Source: Pseudomonas sp. A-RE-19 (GTDB lineage Bacteria; Pseudomonadota; Gammaproteobacteria; Pseudomonadales; Pseudomonadaceae). Taken from it: a stretch of 64,000 nt of DNA. The notes beneath the pieces were generated by a model. The model was not told where the DNA came from. It saw only the letters and a program-made list of their open reading frames with translations, and searched no databases. The stretch lies in NCBI RefSeq assembly GCF_019956555.1, contig NZ_JAHBDQ010000010.1, positions 93,014 to 157,013 on the forward strand. The letters run 5' to 3'. The number at the start of each line of letters is the position of its first letter. Within the stretch, counting starts at the first letter, position 1. A program made the position numbers and the translations under genes. This document shows positions 32,899 through 42,058 of the stretch, one piece after another.

Positions 32899-33321
32899 TT
32901 ATTTCAGGCTAACGCCGAAAAAAAGAGATACCTGATGCAGGAAAACTCCTGTGATAAAACTGTAAAAGCAGATCTTTCTATACAGGCTTGAATCGTATTT
33001 GATGTTGTACCTTGCGGTGAGCACTGCGAGTGATATCAGGCATGCCGCGAATAAAAGAAGAATAGATACCGGGAAAAACAAACTTAGCCCTGTAAATTCG
33101 TGCCAAGGTACGTGTCGGCCTAGATAAGGCATGGCGATTTTTTGATTGTATATAGCTCGTATCGCGATCCCGATAAAAATTAATGCGATTGTGTTAAATA
33201 TCAACACAAATCTAATTTGTGCTTTTGGTGTCATTTTGTCTTTAGGTGCGTAATTTTTATTTCTGAATTTTTTGTTCTTGTGGGTCTTTTTTGCTGGTAT
33301 GTCGGAGTTGTTTGTATTCAT
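32899..33321 (-). CDS. Small membrane protein downstream of T6SS effector (candidate immunity)
   Basis: This is a 140-residue protein with a lysine- and asparagine-rich N-terminus (AKKTHKNKKFRNKNYAPK) and three or four hydrophobic spans (QIRFVLIFNTIALIFIGIAI, LSLFFPVSILLLFAACLISL, ICFYSFITGVFLHQVSLFF). The sequence is visibly more AT-rich than its neighbours, suggesting acquisition. It is 31 bp downstream of the next small membrane gene, in the same unit as the Hcp-toxin. No family is recognised. A role in protecting the cell from the adjacent membrane-acting toxin is inferred from position. Confidence 0.65.
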   Translation of the reverse strand: MNTNNSDIPAKKTHKNKKFRNKNYAPKDKMTPKAQIRFVLIFNTIALIFIGIAIRAIYNQKIAMPYLGRHVPWHEFTGLSLFFPVSILLLFAACLISLAVLTARYNIKYDSSLYRKICFYSFITGVFLHQVSLFFGVSLK

Positions 33322-33352
33322 GTGATGCTGTCTGCTGTAGGTTTAAATAATT

Positions 33353-33739
33353 TTAGACTAGGCCGAGTTCAGCGGTTAGCCATAAGCACACCATTGCCGC
33401 TCCAAAATAAATCATGAGCTTACGTGTCAGCAGCAACTGGCGTTTAAGTTCTGGCGGGAAATTTTCAATGTCTTGAGGGTCTAGCAAGCCGCTTTGAATG
33501 TGGTATTCGGGCCTCCACAGAATGCCGCAAACTTCCCCAACCATACGTATTCGCCCCCCCGGGCCTCCGTGCCATAGTGTTATAAGGGTTATGGAAAAAG
33601 GGCTGTTCTGAAGGCTGTTCAAGATGATATCCATCTTGGTTTTTGCTATGTAGAGCATGAAGCCGAGAAGGATGAAAATTCCGACGATAACTATAACGCC
33701 CGCAATCATGAAAATATTTTCTGCAGTACCAAGGCTCAT
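33353..33739 (-). CDS. Small membrane protein overlapping the toxin gene (candidate immunity)
   Basis: This is a 128-residue protein with an N-terminal span (IFMIAGVIVIVGIFILLGFML) and a C-terminal span (LMIYFGAAMVCLWLTAELGLV), with a cytoplasmic or periplasmic loop between. Its start overlaps the toxin stop codon (ATGA), the coupling typical of effector-immunity pairs. Its sequence is AT-richer than its metabolic neighbours. Direct membrane location fits immunity to a pore-forming effector. No database family is named by me. Confidence 0.7.
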   Translation of the reverse strand: MSLGTAENIFMIAGVIVIVGIFILLGFMLYIAKTKMDIILNSLQNSPFSITLITLWHGGPGGRIRMVGEVCGILWRPEYHIQSGLLDPQDIENFPPELKRQLLLTRKLMIYFGAAMVCLWLTAELGLV

Positions 33740-35220
33740 TTTGTGTTCTCGTAGATAGACTCGGCCACGTATTCAGTCAATTTTTCGCCGACGTACCCGC
33801 CAGCGAAGGAGCCAGCTCCCGCGACAAAAATTCCGCATAGAAGAATTCCGACGCCAGCTGTCGAGACACCAACGCCCACGCAAATCGCCGTAGTTGTGGT
33901 CGAAGTCAAAATACCGCTGGCAAGGGCACCGCCACCCACCCCGCCAATGAAGCTTCCAGCCTCCGTGAACTTTACCTTTTCACACGCCTCGGTACTTCCA
34001 TGTCTGCAAACATCCTGAACCTTCATGGCTGACGCTCCACCGCCCACAGCTGTGCCAATCCAACCGCCATATTTGACGTATTGCGATGCTTTGGTGACGG
34101 CCTGAATATGAGTGGCATAACCGGGAATCTGGCCGATGCCGCCGGCTTTTCTCCAGCGGTGCACAAGGTGAGGGTGATCAATGCCAAGGGCGGTTTTAAG
34201 GTTTGGATAATCAGGGAGGCCGATGGTTTTCTTGGTTAACTTGGTGAGTTGGCCGTCCAGATTTTTGAGCAGGCGGGCACGCTGTTTTTTGAATTTCTTT
34301 GAATTCAGGCTGCCATTTGCCTCGAGGGTATTGGTATGCAGGTTCTCAATGTCTTTCAGAATGGTTTTTATGCCATCCAGATGATTGGCCGCCATGGCTG
34401 TGGTGACGCCAATCACTTTCGATTCATCCGAGAGCGCGGTCTGAATAACGCCATAGTGCAGCGCCATAAAATCCGCTTCCTCCACCGTCAACGGCTCCAG
34501 CGCTGTGCTGACGATCTGAGCGGTTTGCATCAGCAGCGATTCTTCATACGTACATTGCTGATTGTCCGGGTCGCTCAGGACAATCATCGATCCGGCTTTC
34601 ACCAGATCCAGGTTCGGATTCAAAGTTCTGAATTTAGCGATGACGCTCGGGTTGGGAGACGGGAATAGTTGCGCCTCAAGTTTCTCGGCTGAAATGCTTT
34701 TGGGCACGATGTAAAACCCCGGCTCCTCTGGTGCTGGAACCTCCACCGGCCAACGTTCCTGAGGGAAAAAACCGGGAACACGGGACGCTGGACGAGGGGC
34801 GTGAGTGGTGTTTTTGACACTCGTGTTCAGGGCTTTGAGATTCTGCGCATGCACGGCCCGCAACAGGCGCTCCGGGTCGGGTTGCGGCGCGGCTAGCGCG
34901 AGCATCGACAGCGGCGTCCGTTTGACCGCTTCGGGGATCGCGCCGTGCTTCTTCAACATCAAGAATCGGGACTGGTTCAAGAGGTTGTGCTGTTCCTGAA
35001 CCAGCGCGCGTATCCCTTGTTCCGGAGTCTTGTGGCCTGAGCTGACTTCATCGGCGATGCGCTTGGCGTAATCGGCGGCTTGCTGGTTGAAACGCACGCG
35101 GGCCGTGCCGAACGCCAGGTGGCGGGCGCTGATCGAGTGGGCATGCCCTATCAGTTTGGCGGCGGCGCTTTGGACGTCCCAGAGGTCGTGGCGCTCGAGC
35201 GTCACCCCTCTTCGCCCCAC
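33736..35220 (-). CDS. C-terminal toxin half of a frameshifted Hcp-type T6SS effector
   Basis: This is the 494-codon open frame continuing the Hcp domain of the neighbouring entry after two apparent one-base deletions. From GVTLERHDLWDVQSAAAKLIGH it runs through a helical region and a LysM-like stretch (NPNLDLVKAGSMIVLSDP). A glycine-zipper hydrophobic tail (IGGVGGGALASG, GVGVSTAGVGILLCGIFVAGAG) suggests a membrane-inserting or pore-forming toxin. The true start would be the Hcp ATG at 35686. The GTG at 35220 is only where the open frame begins and lacks a clear ribosome site. The gene overlaps its probable immunity gene. Confidence 0.75.
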   Translation of the reverse strand: MGRRGVTLERHDLWDVQSAAAKLIGHAHSISARHLAFGTARVRFNQQAADYAKRIADEVSSGHKTPEQGIRALVQEQHNLLNQSRFLMLKKHGAIPEAVKRTPLSMLALAAPQPDPERLLRAVHAQNLKALNTSVKNTTHAPRPASRVPGFFPQERWPVEVPAPEEPGFYIVPKSISAEKLEAQLFPSPNPSVIAKFRTLNPNLDLVKAGSMIVLSDPDNQQCTYEESLLMQTAQIVSTALEPLTVEEADFMALHYGVIQTALSDESKVIGVTTAMAANHLDGIKTILKDIENLHTNTLEANGSLNSKKFKKQRARLLKNLDGQLTKLTKKTIGLPDYPNLKTALGIDHPHLVHRWRKAGGIGQIPGYATHIQAVTKASQYVKYGGWIGTAVGGGASAMKVQDVCRHGSTEACEKVKFTEAGSFIGGVGGGALASGILTSTTTTAICVGVGVSTAGVGILLCGIFVAGAGSFAGGYVGEKLTEYVAESIYENTK

Positions 35221-35686
35221 GAGGCGTACCCGTGGTGCCGGCCGTGTGGTGAACCCAACTGATGCCCCGATATCGCAACGCCAGCAACTCCTGAGGCTCG
35301 GCGTCGTTTTGCAGAATCACATGGGGTACATCCTGCGTCAGGTTGGCGACAACGGCCCCGTCGAGGGAGACGGTGAAGTACTTTTCCTGCAGCCCCATGG
35401 CGGATGTGCGATAGAAACTGATCGTGCAGTCGAGCTCTTCTCTGTTTGCGAGAGCCTGGGTCAGCAGCGGCGAGGATTTGTCGACATTTTTGGTGACGAT
35501 GACCGGAAAATGGGTGGGCTTGCCGAGGTTGCCATCGTTGGTCAGGTTGTGGCTGTAGGCGAGCACCATGATTTCATCGGTGTGCGCCGCCTGATACCTG
35601 TTGCCAACCGACTCCGGGGTCGAGCAGCCCGCTGAAATCAGGCCTTGTGTCTTGCCGGTGATCGTCATGTAGCCGGGATTCGCCAT
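35048..35686 (-). CDS. Hcp-like T6SS N-terminal domain of the same split effector
   Basis: Hcp forms the secreted tube of type VI secretion, and extended Hcp proteins carry effector domains. This part starts MANPGYMTITGKTQGLISAG at the ATG at 35686 with AAGGA upstream, and reads as true Hcp to about 35235 (LALRYRGISWVHHTAGTTG). The frame then turns to arginine- and proline-rich nonsense up to a stop at 35048. Restoring one G near 35233 and one near 35209 joins it through YASWGEEG to the toxin frame. No other T6SS structural gene is nearby, so it is an orphan cargo gene. An alternative ATG lies at 35695. Confidence 0.8.
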   Translation of the reverse strand: MANPGYMTITGKTQGLISAGCSTPESVGNRYQAAHTDEIMVLAYSHNLTNDGNLGKPTHFPVIVTKNVDKSSPLLTQALANREELDCTISFYRTSAMGLQEKYFTVSLDGAVVANLTQDVPHVILQNDAEPQELLALRYRGISWVHHTAGTTGTPRGAKRGDARAPRPLGRPKRRRQTDRACPLDQRPPPGVRHGPRAFQPASRRLRQAHRR

Positions 35687-35855
35687 CGCTGCCATTCCTT
35701 GCTTGAAATAGGATTCGGCAGTCTAGGACGAGGGCTTCCCGGGTTATGTAGTCCCTGGAGTAGGCCGTTTCTGAAAAACGGCGATTGAAACAATTTGAGA
35801 GCGTCTGCGCCGATCCCGCCCGTAGGACAGGATCGACGTCTTCGCGGGGACAGTG

Positions 35856-36680
35856 TCAGTCAATAAACAGATCCGGCATCAGCGTCTCGGTTGAATCAGG
35901 CGCGAACCGATAGTGCTCAAATTCCGTTACCCCGTGTTCTTTCAGTACCTCTTCATCAATCAGCAGCCGACCGGTCATGCTGCGACCGCTGCTGTTCAGA
36001 ATAACGTGGGCGGCATCCGCCATGATCGCGGGGGTGCGCGCATGCTTGAACGATTCGCGTGAGCCGAGCTGAAACTCGATCGCCGCAGTGGCGATCATCG
36101 TCTGTGGCCACAGGGAGTTGACGCTGATGCCGTAGGAGGCGAATTCCTCGCTCATGCCCAGGGTGAGCATGCTCATGCCGTACTTGGTCACCGTGTAAGG
36201 GCTGTACTGGGCGAACCACTTGGTGGCCAGGTTCAGCGGTGGTGACAGGTTGAGGATGTGGCCGGCGGTTTTTTTCAGATAGGGCAGGGCGGCCTGGCTG
36301 CACAGCAGCACGGCGCGGGTGTTGATCTGATGCATCAGGTCGAAGCGCTTGAGCTCGATGTGTTGCACGCCGGTCAGCTTGATCGCCCCGGCATTGTTGA
36401 TCAGCGCATCGATGCCGCCGAAATGCTCACAGGCATCGGCCATGGCCTGGCGCACGGCCATTTCATCACGCACATCCACCTGCAAGGCCAGCGCCTTGCC
36501 GCCCGCGGCTTCGACTTCCGCCGCCACGCTGAAGATGGTGCCGGGCAGTTTGGGATGAGGGGTGGCACTTTTGGCGGCAATCACGATGTTGGCCCCGTCC
36601 TTTGCTGCCCGTAGCGCAATTTCACGACCGATCCCGCGACTGGCGCCGGTGATGAACAGGGTTTTGCCTTTCAATGACAT
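35856..36680 (-). CDS. Short-chain dehydrogenase/reductase (HSDL2-like)
   Basis: This is a 274-residue NAD(P)-dependent oxidoreductase. It has the cofactor motif TGASRGIG near residue 11, NNAGAIKL in the middle, and the catalytic YxxxK as YTVTK with Ser and Asn nearby (HILNLSPPLN). The length and the SATPHPKLPGTI insert match the SDR subgroup resembling HSDL2 proteins, which often act on fatty-acid derivatives. The substrate is not evident. It lies in reverse orientation downstream of the T6SS islet. Confidence 0.85.
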   Translation of the reverse strand: MSLKGKTLFITGASRGIGREIALRAAKDGANIVIAAKSATPHPKLPGTIFSVAAEVEAAGGKALALQVDVRDEMAVRQAMADACEHFGGIDALINNAGAIKLTGVQHIELKRFDLMHQINTRAVLLCSQAALPYLKKTAGHILNLSPPLNLATKWFAQYSPYTVTKYGMSMLTLGMSEEFASYGISVNSLWPQTMIATAAIEFQLGSRESFKHARTPAIMADAAHVILNSSGRSMTGRLLIDEEVLKEHGVTEFEHYRFAPDSTETLMPDLFID

Positions 36681-36820
36681 GCGTACGCTCCCGATTGTTG
36701 TTATCTGAGCGCATCGATAACGGCTCGCCAGTCAATGTAGACCAACTCTTGCGGGGCGAATGATCAGAAGGGGGGAGAAGGCTCTGGTGGTTAGGAGGTT
36801 TGCTCAAGAAGGTGCGGTCT

Positions 36821-36902
36821 CTGTAGGAGCTGCCGAAGGCTGCGATCTTTTGATCTTCTAAAAGCCAAGTCAAAAGATCGCAGCCTTCGGCAGCTCCTAC
36901 AG
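36821..36902. repeat. Type B inverted repeat (arms facing outwards GTAGGAGC)
   Basis: CTGTAGGAGCTGCCGAAGGC ... ATCTTTTGATC and the inverted copy form a long hairpin between the SDR and threonine aldolase genes. Confidence 0.85.
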
Positions 36903-36909
36903 GTAAAGA

Positions 36910-37950
36910 TTAGGCGCTCATCACTTCCCGAATATCTGCCGCCAATTCGCGCACACGTTCTTCTTCGGTGTCCCACGAGCACATGAACCGTGCACCGCCG
37001 TTGCCGATGAAGGTGTAGAAGCGCCAGCCCTTGGCGGTCAGTGCGGCAATGGCCGGTTCCGACAGTTGCAGGAACACGCCGTTGGCCTGCACCGGGAACA
37101 TCAGTTCCACGCCCGGAATATCGCTCACCAGTTCGGCCAGCAACTGCGCGCAGTGGTTGGCGTGGCGGGCGTATTTGAGCCAGGCGTCGTTTTCCAGGAT
37201 CCCGACCCACGGCGCCGAAAGGAAGCGCATTTTCGACGCCAGTTGCCCGGCCTGCTTGCAGCGGTAATCGAAGTCTTCGGCCAGTTTGTGGTTGAAGAAC
37301 AGAATCGCTTCGCCCACCGCCATGCCGTTTTTCGTGCCGCCGAAGCACAACACGTCGACGCCCGCCTTCCAGGTCAGGTCGGCTGGCGAGCAGCCAAGGT
37401 ACGCGCAGGCATTGGAGAAACGTGCGCCGTCCATGTGCAGGTTCAGGCCCAGTTCTTTACAGGTGACGCTGATGGCGCGGATTTCTTCCGGTGTGTACAC
37501 GCTGCCGACTTCGGTGGCCTGGGTCAGGGTGACGACGCGCGGTTTCGGGTAGTGGATATCCTGGCGCTTGAGGGCGATTTCGCGGATCGATTCCGGCGTC
37601 AGCTTGCCGTTTTCGGTGCGGGCGATCAGCAGCTTGGAACCGTTGGAGAAAAACTCCGGCGCGCCGCATTCGTCGGTTTCGACGTGGGCGGTTTCCGAGC
37701 AGATCACGCTGTGGTAACTCTGGCACAGTGACGACAGGGCCAGCGAGTTGGCGGCGGTGCCATTGAAGGCGAAGAACACTTCGCAGTCGGTTTCGAACAG
37801 CTTGCGAAATTGATCGGCCGCGCGTGCGGTCCATTCATCGTCGCCGTAAGCGCGCTGGTGGCCGTGGTTGGCCTGTTCCATGGCGGCCCAGGCTTCAGGG
37901 CAGATACCGGAATAGTTGTCGCTGGCGAATTGTTGGCTCTTGTCGGTCAT
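36910..37950 (-). CDS. ltaE: Low-specificity L-threonine aldolase
   Basis: This enzyme cleaves threonine and allo-threonine to glycine and acetaldehyde with PLP, linking to the glycine/serine genes downstream. It is 346 residues, with the PLP lysine Lys207 in LCFGGTKNGM, LHMDGARFSN for ring contact, and HGHQRAYGDD at the N-terminus. The start is the ATG at 37950. A homologue stands at this place upstream of traX-glyA in P. aeruginosa. It is divergent from the TraX-like gene. Confidence 0.92.
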   Translation of the reverse strand: MTDKSQQFASDNYSGICPEAWAAMEQANHGHQRAYGDDEWTARAADQFRKLFETDCEVFFAFNGTAANSLALSSLCQSYHSVICSETAHVETDECGAPEFFSNGSKLLIARTENGKLTPESIREIALKRQDIHYPKPRVVTLTQATEVGSVYTPEEIRAISVTCKELGLNLHMDGARFSNACAYLGCSPADLTWKAGVDVLCFGGTKNGMAVGEAILFFNHKLAEDFDYRCKQAGQLASKMRFLSAPWVGILENDAWLKYARHANHCAQLLAELVSDIPGVELMFPVQANGVFLQLSEPAIAALTAKGWRFYTFIGNGGARFMCSWDTEEERVRELAADIREVMSA

Positions 37951-38081
37951 GGCCGGCTTCCGTAATCGAGGCTCTTATGGTGAAGAGCTTCGTGGTCAAT
38001 GATGGTGCGCACTTTACCGAAGATCGTCCGGGGGGCACACGGGATGTTGCTGTCAGAAAAATACACGGTTGACGGGCAATT

Positions 38082-38798
38082 ATGCACATGACTCAACGGG
38101 ATGGGGCGCTGGATCTGCTCAAGTGGTTGGCGCTGCTGAGCATGGTGCTCGATCACCTGCGATATGTCGGTTTCTCCATCGATCTGCTGTATGTGCCGGG
38201 TAGATTGGCGTTCCCGTGGTTCTGCCTGGCGATGGCGGCGAACCTGACGCGAGCCCACGCAATCACCACCGACGGTCAGTGGCGTTACCTCGGCTGGTTG
38301 TTGCTGTTTAGCGCTCTGAGTGAAATCCCCTACCGGATGTACATTCCTGATCACGACACCTTGAATGTGTTGCCCACGTTGGTTCTGGGGCTGTTGGTCG
38401 CCCGTGGCTGGCAGCAGAGTGGGCTTCAATCGCGACTATTGGCGGCGGGTGCCTTGTTGCTGGCGGCACTGTTCGCGGAGCGATTGATGTTCGGTTTCTT
38501 CGGCGTATTGTTGCCGCTGGCGATGTTGCTGGTGATCAGGCGGCCCTGGTATTTGAGCCTGCTGCCGGGGTTGGTCTGCCTGGCGGCCAATCAGTGGCAA
38601 GTGCTGTATTACGCCGCCCGGCTCGGCAACCGTACGGCGATTTTCGGCATTGCCGCTTGTCTGATAGCGCCATTGCTGGGGCTGCTGTTATTGCGATTCG
38701 CCCAAGGCATCCGGCCACTGCCGATGCGCCGCTGGGCTTACACGCTCTATCCCGCGCATTTCCTCGTGCTTCTGACCTTGCGCCCACTCATCGCTTGA
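38082..38798 (+). CDS. TraX-like membrane protein
   Basis: This is a 238-residue polytopic membrane protein of the TraX family, named for the F-pilin acetylase. Here it lies outside any conjugation locus. It has about seven spans, with the N-terminal signature DGALDLLKWLALLSMVLDHL and the family end ALYPAHFL-like (TLYPAHFLVLLTL). It starts at ATG 38082 (or 38088) with weak ribosome signals. Its function in pseudomonads is unclear. It is divergent from threonine aldolase and precedes glyA after two repeats. Confidence 0.85.
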   Translation: MHMTQRDGALDLLKWLALLSMVLDHLRYVGFSIDLLYVPGRLAFPWFCLAMAANLTRAHAITTDGQWRYLGWLLLFSALSEIPYRMYIPDHDTLNVLPTLVLGLLVARGWQQSGLQSRLLAAGALLLAALFAERLMFGFFGVLLPLAMLLVIRRPWYLSLLPGLVCLAANQWQVLYYAARLGNRTAIFGIAACLIAPLLGLLLLRFAQGIRPLPMRRWAYTLYPAHFLVLLTLRPLIA

Positions 38799-38808
38799 CC
38801 CCTGACTC

Positions 38809-38891
38809 CTGTAGGAGCTGCCGAAGGCTGCGATCTTTTGACTTTGGCTTTTAGAGGATCAAAAGATCGCAGCCTTCGGCAGCTCCTACAG
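38809..38891. repeat. Type B inverted repeat
   Basis: CTGTAGGAGCTGCCGAAGGC ... ATCTTTTGA and its inverted copy lie between the TraX-like gene and a type A REP pair. Confidence 0.85.
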
Positions 38892-38906
38892 AGGGGCGCA
38901 AAACCC

Positions 38907-38995
38907 TGTGGGAGCGGGCTTGCCCGCGATAGCGGTGGGTCAGCTGACATCATGCTCGATGTGATGCCGCCATCGCGGGCAAGCCCGCTCCCACA
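38907..38995. repeat. REP pair (type A) directly after a type B repeat
   Basis: TGTGGGAGCGGGCTTGCCCG and its inverted copy follow the type B element within 20 bp, giving two repeat families side by side. Confidence 0.85.
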
Positions 38996-39186
38996 AGGGA
39001 TCCATTCTGATTTTAAGATTGTGTCCGGTCAGGCTTTTCGGCTCATGTCGTAAACGCACCTTTGCGTGGCGTCCGTAGGCATTTGACCTGTCTGCGCCGG
39101 TCATACCATCGCATCCAAAGGGCACTGCCGAAACGCCAGTGCCTTACCGAGACGAATGGCGCATAGATGCCGCTGGGAGAGACGCG

Positions 39187-40440
<1,254 letters not shown>

Positions 40441-40463
40441 GCGCGGTTTTGGAGTAAATGACT

Positions 40464-41714
40464 ATGCAACGCTATTCGGGCTTCGGCCTCTTCAAACACT
40501 CCCTCAGCCATCACGAAAACTGGCAGAAGATGTGGCGCACGCCGACCCCTAAAAAGGTCTATGACGTGGTCATCGTCGGCGGTGGCGGGCATGGTCTGGC
40601 GACCGCCTACTACCTGGCCAAGGAGCACGGCATCACCAACGTGGCCGTGGTCGAGAAAGGCTGGCTGGGCGGCGGTAACACCGCGCGCAACACCACCATC
40701 GTTCGCTCCAACTACCTGTGGGACGAGTCGGCGCACCTGTACGAACACGCGATGAAATTGTGGGAAGGCCTGTCCCAGGACCTGAACTACAACGTGATGT
40801 TCTCCCAGCGTGGCGTCTACAACCTGTGCCACACCCTGCAGGACATCCGTGATTCCGAGCGTCGGGTCAGCGCCAACCGCCTCAACGGCGTGGACGGCGA
40901 ACTGCTCGATGCCAAACAAGTGGCTGACGAGATTCCGTACCTCGACTGCTCGAAGAACACTCGCTACCCGGTGATGGGCGCCACCGTCCAGCGTCGCGGC
41001 GGCGTGGCCCGTCACGATGCCGTGGCATGGGGCTTTGCCCGTGCCGCCGACGCCTTGGGCGTGGACCTGATTCAACAGACCGAAGTGATCGGTTTCCGCA
41101 AGGAAAACGGCGTGTGCATCGGCGTTGAAACCAACAAGGGCTTCATCGGCGCCAAGCGCGTCGGCGTGGTCACCGCCGGTAACTCCGGGCACATGGCCAA
41201 ACTCGCCGGTTTCCGTCTGCCGATCGAATCGCACCCGCTGCAAGCGCTGGTGTCCGAGCCGATCAAGCCGATTATCGACAGCGTGATCATGTCCAACGCC
41301 GTACACGGTTACATCAGCCAGTCCGACAAGGGCGACCTGGTGATCGGCGCCGGTATCGACGGCTACAACGGCTACGGCCAGCGTGGTTCGTACCCGGTGA
41401 TCGAGCACACCATTCAGGCCATCGTCGAGATGTTCCCGGTGTTGTCCCGCGTACGCATGAACCGTCAGTGGGGCGGCATCGTCGACACCACGCCGGATGC
41501 GTGCCCGATCATTTCGAAAACCCCGGTCCCGAACATGTTCTTCAACTGCGGTTGGGGTACCGGCGGCTTCAAGGCAACACCTGGCTCGGGCAACGTGTTT
41601 GCCGCAAGCCTGGCCAAGGGTGAAATGCACCCACTGGCCGCACCTTTCTCCATCGACCGTTTCCACAACGGTGCGTTGATCGACGAACACGGCGCTGCTG
41701 CGGTTGCCCACTAA
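40464..41714 (+). CDS. soxB: Sarcosine oxidase beta subunit
   Basis: This catalytic subunit of the heterotetramer oxidises sarcosine to glycine with formation of 5,10-methylene-THF and H2O2. It is 416 residues. The FAD loop [20 protein letters not shown] begins near residue 37. His184 in the block GGVARHDAV lies where covalent FMN is attached in related enzymes. The start is the ATG at 40464, with GGAG nine bases upstream; an ATG at 40458 is too near that site. It is followed by soxD after 14 bp. Confidence 0.94.
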   Translation: MQRYSGFGLFKHSLSHHENWQKMWRTPTPKKVYDVVIVGGGGHGLATAYYLAKEHGITNVAVVEKGWLGGGNTARNTTIVRSNYLWDESAHLYEHAMKLWEGLSQDLNYNVMFSQRGVYNLCHTLQDIRDSERRVSANRLNGVDGELLDAKQVADEIPYLDCSKNTRYPVMGATVQRRGGVARHDAVAWGFARAADALGVDLIQQTEVIGFRKENGVCIGVETNKGFIGAKRVGVVTAGNSGHMAKLAGFRLPIESHPLQALVSEPIKPIIDSVIMSNAVHGYISQSDKGDLVIGAGIDGYNGYGQRGSYPVIEHTIQAIVEMFPVLSRVRMNRQWGGIVDTTPDACPIISKTPVPNMFFNCGWGTGGFKATPGSGNVFAASLAKGEMHPLAAPFSIDRFHNGALIDEHGAAAVAH

Positions 41715-41728
41715 CAGGAGAAATCCCC

Positions 41729-42058
41729 ATGTTGCATATCTTCTGTCCTCACTGCGGCGAACTGCGCTCCGAAGAGGAATTCCATGCATCCGGCCAGGCG
41801 CACATCCCGCGCCCACTGGATCCGAACAGCTGCACTGACGAGGAGTGGGGCGACTACATGTTCTTCCGCGATAACCCTCGCGGTCTGCACCACGAACTGT
41901 GGGATCACGTCGCCGGTTGCCGTCAGTACTTCAACGCCACCCGCGACACCGTGACCTACGAGATTCTCGAAACCTACAAGATCGGCGCCAAGCCGCAGTT
42001 CACCGACAAGACCGACAGCCCGAAAGCGGCCGCCACGGCTCTGGGAGAGAAGGTATGA
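41729..42058 (+). CDS. soxD: Sarcosine oxidase delta subunit
   Basis: This is the small zinc-binding subunit (109 residues) needed to assemble the heterotetramer. The N-terminal CPHCGELRSEEEFH holds the paired cysteines (C6, C9) and histidines that bind zinc. ARPLDPNSCTDEEWGDYMFFRDNPRG-like features (RDNPRGLHHELW) are typical. Its stop overlaps the soxA start (ATGA), so soxD and soxA are coupled. Confidence 0.94.
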   Translation: MLHIFCPHCGELRSEEEFHASGQAHIPRPLDPNSCTDEEWGDYMFFRDNPRGLHHELWDHVAGCRQYFNATRDTVTYEILETYKIGAKPQFTDKTDSPKAAATALGEKV

